A stretch of DNA of 64,000 nt, from the NCBI GenBank assembly GCA_051880495.1, contig JBJEOB010000051.1, forward strand, positions 3,021 through 67,020. Direction: 5' to 3'. A program made the translations under genes and the position numbers. A model generated the notes under the pieces. The model was not told where the DNA came from. It ran no database searches and saw only the letters and a program-made list of their open reading frames with translations. The stretch comes from MGBC120314 sp051880495. GTDB taxonomy: Bacteria; Bacillota; Clostridia; Lachnospirales; Lachnospiraceae. Positions 23,367 through 32,798 of the stretch are shown here, one piece after another (position 1 is the first letter of the stretch; each line of letters starts with the position of its first letter).

Positions 23367-25679
23367 CTAATTACATAAAATTCCGTTTTCAAATTCAGCA
23401 AGGTTCTCATAACCATACAAAATTGCAGTATTGGTTATGGTCTGCTCCGGAATGTTTATGTTCTGCGATGCCGCAAATGCAAGATATTTTCCGTAAAGCT
23501 GAAGCATTTTATCTGAATAGGTACTTATCTCGCCTCTTAAGTACGTCTCATATGAAGTATCAAAAACTTCGTCTTCATATGTGTGAAGATTACGCGCATT
23601 GCCTGCAACCTTCGGGTGCTCTTTTGCAAACTTCTCCATCATTGACATATAGACTGCAACAATCTGCTCAATTACCGCCTTTTTTTCGTCTGAAATTACA
23701 GGGAAATTATCTTTTATTTCCTCATAACGTGCCGGATCGGTACTTTCCATCATTCGTCCGTATTTTTCCGTAATCAGGTTATGACCGTTTCTGTATTCCC
23801 TGTCAAAATCATAAATATACTGAAGAAGCATCGTTCTTGTCCATGTAAGATACTGGCTTCTTCTCATTACATAGAATGTAGGCCAGTCATTCTGGCAGGA
23901 TGCTCTTCCGCCCTCATTTTTAACCTTATCAAACGCTTCAAATTCATATCTGACTATTTCATCAACAAGTTCGTCATTATTAAGCCTTGCATAACGCGCT
24001 TTTGTAATTAATTCCTCTGTATGGTTGTCAAGATACGGGTCAATATCACTTATAAAATGATTGGTATAAAGCTCCATTGCAAGACTTTGTGCAAGTTCAT
24101 CCACTATACTGCTTATCTGATTTTTCATTGAACTGCCGCCAACAACCATGCTGTCATTTAATCTTGATATAATGTCGCATGTTTCATCATTGCAATACAG
24201 CCTTAACATGCTTGTATAGAGCCATTTGTCATGAGGCGGATACACGTTAATTAAATGATGTTTTAACTTTAATGTGTTATAAATACAATCCGAAAGCATT
24301 CTGTTTGCAGTCAGATAATCTCCACGGTTGTACATTCTTTCATAATTGTACTGACCGGTCTGCGAAATTTTTGCAACATCCTCAGCAAGTTTAAGATAGA
24401 GTACCGATTCCGGATAACCTTCCTTTAACTTATTTCTAAATTCGGTAAATATTCCTTCATCATCGCGGAACACTTCACCATCTGTTGCTGTTGCAAGTGC
24501 ATAATCCGGAACACTTGACCAGTCAATGTCTTCATAAGACGAAGCACCAAGAAGGTCCTCATAGAACCCTGAAATGGTCATTACGCCTCTTCTTTTACCT
24601 GCCTTAGAGCTTTTTGTTGTCTTATAGCCCATGAATTCAGAAGGTAACTTTGAATAACTCTCTTCCAGTTTCTCACCAATCTGTTCATATGTCTCGTCCG
24701 TTACCCACATACAAAAGCCGGGACCCCAATCATGATCCATTGATGTTTCATCATCAAAGCCCAGACAGTCAGAGCCTTCTCCAACAAGTCCGACAGCTAT
24801 TTTACCTGCATAATCGCCAAATTCATTTTCAATCATGCTCTTTCCGTATTCTTCATAATATCTTTTTGAAAGCTCCATTCCATTCATACGGCCGAGTATT
24901 TTCCTGCACTCCTCATAATTGGCATAAAGCCGCTCATATTGCTGGTTGCGTCCGAAATTTTCCTCTATGATTTTCATAGCCTTACCAAAATACTCCAAGG
25001 CTTCACTGTAATTCTTTTCTTCAAATAAGCACATGCCTGCTGCTGACAGTGCCGAACAATAATGGGCATCAAAAAGCTTATGCTCAGTAAACATGTCCAT
25101 CGACAGGCCTGAATACTCTTTCGCATCCTTATATTCCCCAAGCATTACACAGGTGTTTGCAAGATTGGCGTAAGTTACAGCCGTCTCAAACCAGCTTTCA
25201 TTTGCCTTAACTATATCAAGTGCCTGCATAAGACACTTTTTTGCATTTTCAAAGTTACCCATTTCCTGGTATAAAAGGCTCTTATTATTTAAGAAGCCTG
25301 CAATTCTCATATCATTTTCCGGTAATTCTTTTTCATATATTTCTCCGGTAACGCGATAGCACTCAAGCGCCTTTCCGAATTCTCCTATTGAGCGGTAACC
25401 GGTTGCCGCATTTAACGATGTTGTTGCATATGCAACAGTTTTATCCAGACCCATTTTATTAGCAACCCTAAAAGCTGCTTCTATGGTCCGTATTAATTCA
25501 TCCTTTTGGGAAGTCTGTCTGTAATATCCTATCAGTTCATTTAATATCTGAAGCTGTGCCTCATCATTCTCACTTTTTTCCGATATCAAAAGTGTATCAA
25601 TCAGCAGCTTTTCAGCTTCTTTAGCCTTGCCATTTTCTATTAATTCATCTACTTTGGCAAGCACAGCACTTATGTCCAT
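23367..25679 (-). CDS. TPR protein with DUF4037-like and DUF4125-like domains
   Basis: A protein of 770 residues. Residues 1-270 are tandem TPR helices (AKEAEKLLIDTLLI, AIGEF/GKALECYRVTGEIYEK, ALEYFGKAMKIIEENFG). About 290-480 has a nucleotidyltransferase-like motif, GEGSDCLGFDDETSMDHDWG, characteristic of DUF4037, and about 540-740 resembles DUF4125 (NEGGRASCQNDWPTFYVMR ... WTRTMLLQYI). The role is unknown; a TPR-guided nucleotidyltransferase acting on a protein or RNA partner is possible. GGGAGG is 6-7 nt before the ATG at 25679. It is probably monocistronic, between the MerR promoter region and the pckA terminator. Confidence 0.8.
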   Translation of the reverse strand: MDISAVLAKVDELIENGKAKEAEKLLIDTLLISEKSENDEAQLQILNELIGYYRQTSQKDELIRTIEAAFRVANKMGLDKTVAYATTSLNAATGYRSIGEFGKALECYRVTGEIYEKELPENDMRIAGFLNNKSLLYQEMGNFENAKKCLMQALDIVKANESWFETAVTYANLANTCVMLGEYKDAKEYSGLSMDMFTEHKLFDAHYCSALSAAGMCLFEEKNYSEALEYFGKAMKIIEENFGRNQQYERLYANYEECRKILGRMNGMELSKRYYEEYGKSMIENEFGDYAGKIAVGLVGEGSDCLGFDDETSMDHDWGPGFCMWVTDETYEQIGEKLEESYSKLPSEFMGYKTTKSSKAGKRRGVMTISGFYEDLLGASSYEDIDWSSVPDYALATATDGEVFRDDEGIFTEFRNKLKEGYPESVLYLKLAEDVAKISQTGQYNYERMYNRGDYLTANRMLSDCIYNTLKLKHHLINVYPPHDKWLYTSMLRLYCNDETCDIISRLNDSMVVGGSSMKNQISSIVDELAQSLAMELYTNHFISDIDPYLDNHTEELITKARYARLNNDELVDEIVRYEFEAFDKVKNEGGRASCQNDWPTFYVMRRSQYLTWTRTMLLQYIYDFDREYRNGHNLITEKYGRMMESTDPARYEEIKDNFPVISDEKKAVIEQIVAVYMSMMEKFAKEHPKVAGNARNLHTYEDEVFDTSYETYLRGEISTYSDKMLQLYGKYLAFAASQNINIPEQTITNTAILYGYENLAEFENGILCN

Positions 25680-25721
25680 AAATATACCTCCCAAATACTA
25701 TATTCCCTATTATATTAAAAA

Positions 25722-25745
25722 CGGGTGCGATTTAAAACGCACCCG
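25722..25745 (-). terminator. pckA rho-independent terminator
   Basis: CGGGTGCG pairs with CGCACCCG around an 7-nt AT loop, with TTTTTAATAT following on the minus strand. It ends pckA transcription. Confidence 0.8.
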
Positions 25746-25762
25746 CCTGAATTTTTAAACAG

Positions 25763-25792
25763 GATAGCGAAATTGCGGCGCAATTTCCTATC
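25763..25792. repeat. REP-like palindrome, copy B
   Basis: GATAGCGAAATTGC-GGC-GCAATTTCCTATC forms a near-perfect hairpin. It is the most symmetrical of the four copies and sits between the pckA stop and its terminator, so it would be part of the pckA mRNA 3' end. Confidence 0.7.
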
Positions 25793-25801
25793 ATATTAAA
25801 A

Positions 25802-27415
25802 TTATAACTGAGGACCAGCTGCAACAAGTGCCTTACCGGCATCGTTACCTTCGTATTTCTTGAAGTTCTTGTTGAATCTTTCAGCAAGATCCTTAGCCTT
25901 AACTTCCCATTCAGAAGCATCTGCATATGTGTCACGAGGATCAAGAATTGCAGGGTTAACTCCTGGAAGTTCTGTTGGAACTTCGAAGTTGAAAATAGGA
26001 ATCTTCTTTGTTGGAGCTGTCTTAATGTCTCCGTTAAGAATAGCATCGATGATACCACGTGTATCCTTAATTGTGATACGCTTTCCTGTTCCGTTCCAGC
26101 CTGTGTTTACAAGGTAAGCCTTAGCTCCGTTCTTCTCCATCTTCTTAACAAGTTCTTCACCATACTTTGTAGGATGAAGCTCTAAGAATGCCTGTCCGAA
26201 ACAAGCTGAGAAAGTAGGTGTTGGCTCTGTAATACCACGCTCTGTACCTGCAAGCTTAGCTGTAAATCCTGAAAGGAAATAGTACTGTGTCTGTTCAGGT
26301 GTAAGGATTGATACAGGAGGAAGTACACCAAATGCATCAGCTGAAAGGAAGATTACGTTGTCAGCTGCAGGACCAGCAGATACACCATTTACAGTTGAAG
26401 CAATCTTTTCAATGTGATCAATCGGATATGAAACACGAGTATTTTCTGTAACACTCTTGTCATCAAAATCAATCTTGCCATCAGCATCTACTGTTACGTT
26501 CTCAAGAAGAGCATTTCTCTTGATTGCGTTGTAAATATCCGGTTCAGATTCCTTATCAAGACCGATAACCTTAGCATAGCATCCACCTTCGAAGTTGAAT
26601 ACGCCGTTATCATCCCAGCCATGCTCATCATCACCGATAAGAAGTCTCTTAGGATCTGTTGAAAGTGTTGTCTTACCTGTTCCGGAAAGACCAAAGAAGA
26701 TTGCTGTATGCTTACCGTCCATATCACAGTTAGCTGAGCAGTGCATTGAAGCAATACCCTTAAGTGGTAAGTAGTAGTTCATCATAGAGAACATACCCTT
26801 CTTCATTTCTCCGCCGTACCATGTATTAATAATAACCTGTTCTCTGCTTGTAATGTTGAAAGCAACACATGTTTCAGAGTTAAGACCAAGTTCTGCATAG
26901 TTCTCAACCTTAGCCTTTGAAGCATTGTATACGATGAAATCAGGTTCGAAAGAAGCAAGTTCTTCTTCTGTTGGCTGAATGAACATGTTCTTTACAAAGT
27001 GAGCCTGCCAAGCAACCTCAACGATGAAACGAACTGCCATTCTTGTATCCTTGTTAGCACCACAGAAAGCATCAACTACAAAAAGTCTCTTATTAGAAAG
27101 TTCCTTCTTTGCAATCTCCTTAACAGCTGACCATGTTGATTCTGTCATTGGATGGTTATCATTCTTATATTCATCTGATGTCCACCATACAGTATCCTTT
27201 GAGTTTTCGTCCATAACGATGTACTTATCCTTAGGAGAACGTCCTGTAAATACACCTGTCATAACATTAACTGTGTCAAGTTCTGTATTCTGACCTACTT
27301 CATATCCCTCAAGACCAGCCTTAGTCTCTTCTTCAAATAACTGCTCGTAAGAAGGATTGTGAACGATTTCTGTAGCACCAGTGATGCCATACTGACTTAA
27401 ATTGATTTCTGCCAT
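25802..27415 (-). CDS. pckA: phosphoenolpyruvate carboxykinase (ATP)
   Basis: A protein of 537 residues, the standard length. It has the kinase P-loop GLSGTGKTTLSTDP and the metal/PEP region GDDEHGWDDNGVFNFEGGCYAK; the substrate site TGRSPKDKYIV and the adenine-binding region VNTGWNGTGKR are also intact. It interconverts oxaloacetate plus ATP with PEP plus CO2. In fermentative gut anaerobes it often runs in the carboxylating direction, which would feed the citrate synthase encoded at 34398 and succinate or aspartate formation. GAGG lies upstream of the ATG. A TATAAT box at 27490-27495 gives a leader of about 70 nt. Confidence 0.96.
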   Translation of the reverse strand: MAEINLSQYGITGATEIVHNPSYEQLFEEETKAGLEGYEVGQNTELDTVNVMTGVFTGRSPKDKYIVMDENSKDTVWWTSDEYKNDNHPMTESTWSAVKEIAKKELSNKRLFVVDAFCGANKDTRMAVRFIVEVAWQAHFVKNMFIQPTEEELASFEPDFIVYNASKAKVENYAELGLNSETCVAFNITSREQVIINTWYGGEMKKGMFSMMNYYLPLKGIASMHCSANCDMDGKHTAIFFGLSGTGKTTLSTDPKRLLIGDDEHGWDDNGVFNFEGGCYAKVIGLDKESEPDIYNAIKRNALLENVTVDADGKIDFDDKSVTENTRVSYPIDHIEKIASTVNGVSAGPAADNVIFLSADAFGVLPPVSILTPEQTQYYFLSGFTAKLAGTERGITEPTPTFSACFGQAFLELHPTKYGEELVKKMEKNGAKAYLVNTGWNGTGKRITIKDTRGIIDAILNGDIKTAPTKKIPIFNFEVPTELPGVNPAILDPRDTYADASEWEVKAKDLAERFNKNFKKYEGNDAGKALVAAGPQL

Positions 27416-27556
27416 CTTAAATAAACCTCTTTTCTTAATAATATAAAAACATTGCCATATAAAAGGAATGCTTAGTTTTCCTTTCTAATATTATACTAAT
27501 ACGCCGATAAAATCAACAAAAATCTGTTTTTTTTATATTTATTTTATTAATTTTTT

Positions 27557-30500
27557 CTACTCTTCTATATTAGTTCTTTCGGTCATATTATGAACCACTT
27601 CCTTGATTAACAGCGGAAGGAACGGCTTTGTAATATACTCATCACATCCGTAGGCTGCAAATTCCACTGAAGTATCAAGTGTTTTATCACTCGTCATTAT
27701 TACCACCGGTGTATCATATTTTTCACGTATCAGTTTTAACGTCTCAAGGCCATTCATTTCCGGCATCATTAAATCCAGCAGAATAAGGTCAAACTCCTGC
27801 TGCTCAAGGATTTCCAGTGCCATGCGTCCGCTGTAGGCTGAAACAATCTTGTATATCGGCTCATCACTCATAATATGCTCAATGATTTTATGATTCATAA
27901 TATCATCATCCACTGTAAGGATGCGTTTCTGTTCAGCTTCCTCCTGCCTCAGGATATACGTCTTATCCTCATCAATCATATCAAGCATTATTTGGGCTAT
28001 TTTCGGATCAAACTGCGTTCCCATACCTTTTTCTATTTCACTTCGCACAACCTCCTGAGGAAGTGCATCACGATAGCTTCTGTTACTTGCCATTGCATCA
28101 TAAGCATCTGCAACAGCCAGAATTCTGGCAATTTCCGGTATTTTTTCACCGACAAGTCCGTTCGGATATCCCATGCCGTCATATCTTTCATGATGATATT
28201 TGGCTGCTATTGCAATCATATTATCCTCTGAAATTCCACGCAGAATATGATATCCTGTTACCGGATGAATCTTTATGATATTAAATTCCTCATCTGTAAG
28301 CTTACCGACTTTATTTATAATTTCAGATGGTATTCGTATCTTACCGACATCATGTAAAAGACCTGCGCGGTAAATCTCTTCCTGCTCCTCCTTGCTCTTA
28401 CCCATCCTCTCAGCAAGCATAAGAGCATACTCGGCAACTCTCTTTGAATGACCGCTTGTGTATCTGTCCTTCGCATCCACAGCTTCACTAAGTGCAATAA
28501 CCGTCTGTGTCAGAATATTCTTTATCTTTTTCTGCTGGCTGCTCAGCTCCATTGTCTGTTCATTTACACGTTGTTCAAGCTCAATCTGATTTTTTTCAAG
28601 CTCATTCTTTCTCACAATAAAAAGGATCATACTTACAATACTTATAATTGTAAAAATCAGTATTTCCAGGCATACAATCATAAGGTATGTTCTATACACC
28701 GGTTCCTCCCATGTGTGCATTTGCCTGTCAATTATATATTCCTTTTCACTCAGTACATTTTCTCCGGAACCGTCCAGTATCTGCAGACAAATGTGATAAC
28801 ATGAGAAATCAGATTTAAACAGCCTTATAGGTTCCACTTCATTCCAGTCATAAACTATAGGATTGTCATCAAGTTCTTTAATAAAGAATCGTACCTTATT
28901 CTTTGCAAAAGCATAATTTCTGACAGATGCCTCTATAGAGATACTCTTCGTATTTCCCGGAACTATAAAGTGACTGTCACCATCCGGCAAAATCGTTGTT
29001 CCGTCACATTCAACAGAGCAGACACCAAATTTCATGTCAACATTCGAACCTGCATTTTCTATGTTAAATGCAATAACTCCGTTATTGCTGCACAGGAACA
29101 GTCTGCTGCCGTCAAGATAGTTCCATGAGTTAGCCGTCAGGCCTGAAAATAATCCCTGATTAGCACCATAAAGCATGAATCGTCCCTGCTTGTCCTCGCA
29201 CAAATCAGACAGACTTACCTCATATAATCCTGCACTACAGGTGATGTAAGCTGTATCACCATCTATGATAATATCATAATTATTAAAGTACGGAAAATTA
29301 CCAAGCTTTTTAACGTTTCCCGCCTCATCAATATGACACAGTGCATTACTTGTTACAATCAGGTATCCCTTATCGTATGGAACAATTCTTAAAATAATGT
29401 TGGATGAAAGTCCATCTTCTACTGTATAAGTTTTGATTAATTTCCCATCTGAAAGTACATATATACCGCTTCCGTCACTGCCGGCCCACACATTGCCGTC
29501 TTTTGCCTCCGCAACAGACAAAATCTGGGTGTTAGCAAGTCCGTCATCAGACGTAACCGTATATTTAAGCTGTCCGTCTTTAAAATAATTGATACCGTCC
29601 GCTGTTCCTGCAACTAGCATACCATTCTTTAATTCAGTCATACACCTGAATCTGTCGCTTGTAGTTTTATCCTTTTCTACATTATAACAGCTAAGTGCCC
29701 CGTCTTTTTCATAACACCACAGACCGTTATAAGTGCAAAGCCATAATCTTTCCTTAGAATCCTTTGCCAATGAACGTATTCTGTATCCGGTCATTTTTTC
29801 AGTAAGCTCATTTGTCTTACTTGTATAGTTTTTGCCATCCAAAATGACCAGTCCGTCGTCCGTGCCGCAATAATAATCACCGTCAAAATAAACTACCGCA
29901 TTGACAACCTTTCCATACAGACCGTTTTTTTCAAACAGATTTATAAATGAACTTTCTGATAACTGCATAACGCCATATTTTGACGACGCAATCCATATAT
30001 TGCCCTGATAATCCTCATGGAAGCATACTATTGATGATGGAAAATCTTCATAATACATCTTATTAAAAGTTCCGTCAGATTCCATATATCCGAATCCTGA
30101 CTCCAGTGCAATCCATATTTTCTGACTGCTGTCTTCAAAAAGTGTAGAAATAGTGCTTGCCTCAATATCAATATCGTCACTTACATACAGTCCCTTATCC
30201 GAGATATCAAGGACAAACAATTCACCTGTATCCGTTCCCGCCATCAGACCTCTTTGGGTTTTTGCCATACAATAATAAAAGAACTTACTCTGAGTACCAT
30301 TCATCTTCAGGATTTTATTGCCGTCAATGGCATATATACAGCCCTTGTTATCTAACACAACAAGCATATTCTTGTACACTTCCATATATTTTGCAAAGGT
30401 AATGTCCTGTTGTAATATTTCAATAGTATCATCCTGACTAAACCGGCAGATTTTATCACTGGTTCCTACATATACGTTACCTGCATCATCTTCTGCAAAA

Positions 30501-31450
30501 CAGCGTATTGAATTGGATGGCAGTCCGTCTTCAATGGTAAAATAAGTATATTCTCCGTTCTCATACCTTGCGATTCCCGCATCATTTGTACCAATCCACA
30601 ACCGTCCGCATGAATCAGTCATCATTCCTGTAACATTAACAAGACCGCCCTCACGGATAAACTCAAACTTAGTTCCGTCATATCTTGTGAGGCCTGCATA
30701 GCTTCCTATCCATATATATCCGTCCTCAGTCTCACATATTGCATTTGCCTCGGAAGAAACCATACCGTTTGTGTTATTGTAGACCTTAGCTACCATATTA
30801 TCCTGCAGAAGCGAACTTTCTTCATTTTCTGCATGAACATACTGATTCATATATAAAACTGTCACTGCTGCCATAAGACAGATTAATGCGGCCTTCGTAC
30901 CGTCATTTTTCTTATTTTTTGCTTTTTGAAATACACGTATAAATATAAATGCAGCCAGAACGCATATCTGCTTATCAACAATTTCTACCACCGCATCGCC
31001 TGCCAATGATGAGAACAACAGATTTACATTGTTCCATCTGAGCATATCAACAAGTGTATCTCCCCAGATATTTCCTGAATATCCCCCATAAAAAATAAGG
31101 TTAACAGGTGTAGATACAATTGTACAGATGATTCCAAGCCAGAAAGTAGAAACAACCGCACGCAGGAGGTTATCCATATATCCGTTTTTAACAAAAAGAT
31201 ATGTCATAAGTGCAGCCACCACACTTGTCAGTGAATAGGCAAGTGCAGTTACATCAAAGAAACTTGATAAAATACTATTAAAAATACCTGCTGCAATTCC
31301 ACCCCATATTCCGGCAAAGTACGTTGCCACAAAGGTTCCCGTCATATCAAACCATATCGGAAGTTTGAAAAAACCGGCAACAGCCCTTCCTGAAATATTC
31401 AAAAGTATTCCAATAATTGTAATTATTATTTTTTTCTTTGTATCCTTCAC
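27557..31450 (-). CDS. membrane sensor: beta-propeller, HD-GYP phosphodiesterase and receiver
   Basis: A protein of 1297 residues starting at a GTG (GAGGTGAAGTAAA upstream). Residues 1-175 hold about six membrane helices resembling an ECF-transporter S component. About 215-760 holds many two-component-regulator propeller repeats (EDGYIWIGSYAGLTRYDG, DSCGRLWIGTNDAGIARY, KERLWLCTYNGLWCYE). A Y_Y_Y-like beta domain, one membrane helix and a coiled coil follow. The HD-GYP domain has LLHDVGKIRIP (about 1033) and HHERYDGMGYP (about 1087), and the C-terminal receiver has its Asp in LLDLMMPEMNG (about 1228). It probably degrades cyclic di-GMP in response to an external ligand. HD-GYP plus receiver on a propeller sensor is an unusual fusion. 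Confidence 0.85.
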   Translation of the reverse strand: MKDTKKKIIITIIGILLNISGRAVAGFFKLPIWFDMTGTFVATYFAGIWGGIAAGIFNSILSSFFDVTALAYSLTSVVAALMTYLFVKNGYMDNLLRAVVSTFWLGIICTIVSTPVNLIFYGGYSGNIWGDTLVDMLRWNNVNLLFSSLAGDAVVEIVDKQICVLAAFIFIRVFQKAKNKKNDGTKAALICLMAAVTVLYMNQYVHAENEESSLLQDNMVAKVYNNTNGMVSSEANAICETEDGYIWIGSYAGLTRYDGTKFEFIREGGLVNVTGMMTDSCGRLWIGTNDAGIARYENGEYTYFTIEDGLPSNSIRCFAEDDAGNVYVGTSDKICRFSQDDTIEILQQDITFAKYMEVYKNMLVVLDNKGCIYAIDGNKILKMNGTQSKFFYYCMAKTQRGLMAGTDTGELFVLDISDKGLYVSDDIDIEASTISTLFEDSSQKIWIALESGFGYMESDGTFNKMYYEDFPSSIVCFHEDYQGNIWIASSKYGVMQLSESSFINLFEKNGLYGKVVNAVVYFDGDYYCGTDDGLVILDGKNYTSKTNELTEKMTGYRIRSLAKDSKERLWLCTYNGLWCYEKDGALSCYNVEKDKTTSDRFRCMTELKNGMLVAGTADGINYFKDGQLKYTVTSDDGLANTQILSVAEAKDGNVWAGSDGSGIYVLSDGKLIKTYTVEDGLSSNIILRIVPYDKGYLIVTSNALCHIDEAGNVKKLGNFPYFNNYDIIIDGDTAYITCSAGLYEVSLSDLCEDKQGRFMLYGANQGLFSGLTANSWNYLDGSRLFLCSNNGVIAFNIENAGSNVDMKFGVCSVECDGTTILPDGDSHFIVPGNTKSISIEASVRNYAFAKNKVRFFIKELDDNPIVYDWNEVEPIRLFKSDFSCYHICLQILDGSGENVLSEKEYIIDRQMHTWEEPVYRTYLMIVCLEILIFTIISIVSMILFIVRKNELEKNQIELEQRVNEQTMELSSQQKKIKNILTQTVIALSEAVDAKDRYTSGHSKRVAEYALMLAERMGKSKEEQEEIYRAGLLHDVGKIRIPSEIINKVGKLTDEEFNIIKIHPVTGYHILRGISEDNMIAIAAKYHHERYDGMGYPNGLVGEKIPEIARILAVADAYDAMASNRSYRDALPQEVVRSEIEKGMGTQFDPKIAQIMLDMIDEDKTYILRQEEAEQKRILTVDDDIMNHKIIEHIMSDEPIYKIVSAYSGRMALEILEQQEFDLILLDLMMPEMNGLETLKLIREKYDTPVVIMTSDKTLDTSVEFAAYGCDEYITKPFLPLLIKEVVHNMTERTNIEE

Positions 31451-31560
31451 TTTACTTCACCTCTATCCGTTTATCATTTGTTGTCTGTTCGGCTATTTCA
31501 TGGTACTTGGAGCAGATTAACGAAAATTGCATGATAAAAAAGCCAAACCATATTATATTA

Positions 31561-31595
31561 AAAACGAATGGGAATACATAATTACCATTCGTTTT
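31561..31595. terminator. bidirectional terminator hairpin
   Basis: AAAACGAATGG pairs with CCATTCGTTTT around a 13-nt loop, flanked by A/T-rich tracts on both sides. It ends transcription from the aminotransferase at 31608. Confidence 0.75.
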
Positions 31596-31607
31596 TAAAG
31601 TAAATGA

Positions 31608-32777
31608 CTATTTTAAAATTCCACTCTTGTCCACTACATCTATCATTTCTTCAATAACATCAACAGGAAGAACAAGCGCAAACCGCACATATCCTTCGCC
31701 CAGAGAACCAAAAGCATGTCCCGGTGTACATATAACGCCTGTTTTATCCATCAGTGCAAGACAGAACTTCTCAGAACTCTTAAATTTAGGCGGTATTGGA
31801 GCCCATGCAAACATTGTACCCTTACTGTCAGGTACATCCCAGCCTATCCTTCTGAATCCGCCACATAATGCGTCACGTCTTCTCTGATATTCCATGCACT
31901 GCTTCTTAACTGCATCCCTAGGTCCGCGAAGAGCTGCGATAGCCGCTCTCTGGATTGGCAGGAACATTCCAAAATCTATCTGCGAACGCAAAAGCTTAAT
32001 TGCATCAACAACTTCCTTATTGCCAACTACAAATGATATTCTGCATCCTGTCACATTGAAAGACTTGGATAATGAAAAACATTCAACTCCAACCTCCTTG
32101 GCTCCTTCATAAGAAAGGAAAGAGCCACCCTTTACTCCGTCATAAATAATGTCAGAATAGGCATTATCATGGATAATAATTATATTATACTTCTTAGCAA
32201 ATGCTATTGCCTGTCTGTACATTTCCGGCGTTCCGACTGCGCATACCGGATTGTAAGGGTATGACAGAATCATAAACTTAGCCTTACGCGCTACATCCTC
32301 CGGAATCTTATCAAACTGAGGAAGGTAATCATTATCTGCCGTAAGCGGATAAAAATACATCTTTGCTCCTCCAAGATAAGCTCCTGTTTCAAATATCGGA
32401 TATCCAGGATTAGGCAGAATTGCAATATCTCCCGGGCTTGTAAGTGCCATTCCGATATGTCCTATACCCTCCTGGGAACCATTGATTGACGTGATCTCAT
32501 CTGTGCTTAAATCGACACCAAACCTGTCTTTATAATAGTCCTTTACTGCTTCTAACAGTTCAGGAAGATCCTTTAATGCATAACCGTATTGTTTCGGATC
32601 CTTAGCCGCCTCGGACAATGCGTCCATTATATGTTGCTGTGGTTTAAAATCAGGTGTTCCCACCGAAAGATTATATACTTTCCTGCCTGATTTAATCATC
32701 TCATCTTTTTTGTCATTAAGTGCTGCGAATATTCCCGTCTGAAAATGATCCAGCATATCAGCACGCTTTATTTCCAT
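31608..32777 (-). CDS. class I/II aminotransferase, LL-diaminopimelate aminotransferase-like
   Basis: A protein of 389 residues, fold-type I PLP enzyme. The PLP lysine is in SLSKSFNVTGCRISF, the ring-stacking region in NGSQEGIGHIGMAL, and the Asn/Asp/Tyr pocket in SYPYNPVCAVG and HDNAYSDIIYDG. Overall similarity is to the DapL-like clade (NLSVGTPDFKP at the N-terminus), but related enzymes act on other amino acids, so the substrate is not certain. If it is DapL, the cell would carry two DAP routes, since meso-DAP dehydrogenase is encoded at 47018. It ends at the terminator 31561-31595. Confidence 0.75.
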   Translation of the reverse strand: MEIKRADMLDHFQTGIFAALNDKKDEMIKSGRKVYNLSVGTPDFKPQQHIMDALSEAAKDPKQYGYALKDLPELLEAVKDYYKDRFGVDLSTDEITSINGSQEGIGHIGMALTSPGDIAILPNPGYPIFETGAYLGGAKMYFYPLTADNDYLPQFDKIPEDVARKAKFMILSYPYNPVCAVGTPEMYRQAIAFAKKYNIIIIHDNAYSDIIYDGVKGGSFLSYEGAKEVGVECFSLSKSFNVTGCRISFVVGNKEVVDAIKLLRSQIDFGMFLPIQRAAIAALRGPRDAVKKQCMEYQRRRDALCGGFRRIGWDVPDSKGTMFAWAPIPPKFKSSEKFCLALMDKTGVICTPGHAFGSLGEGYVRFALVLPVDVIEEMIDVVDKSGILK

Positions 32778-32798
32778 TTTTCTGACTCCCGATAATAA

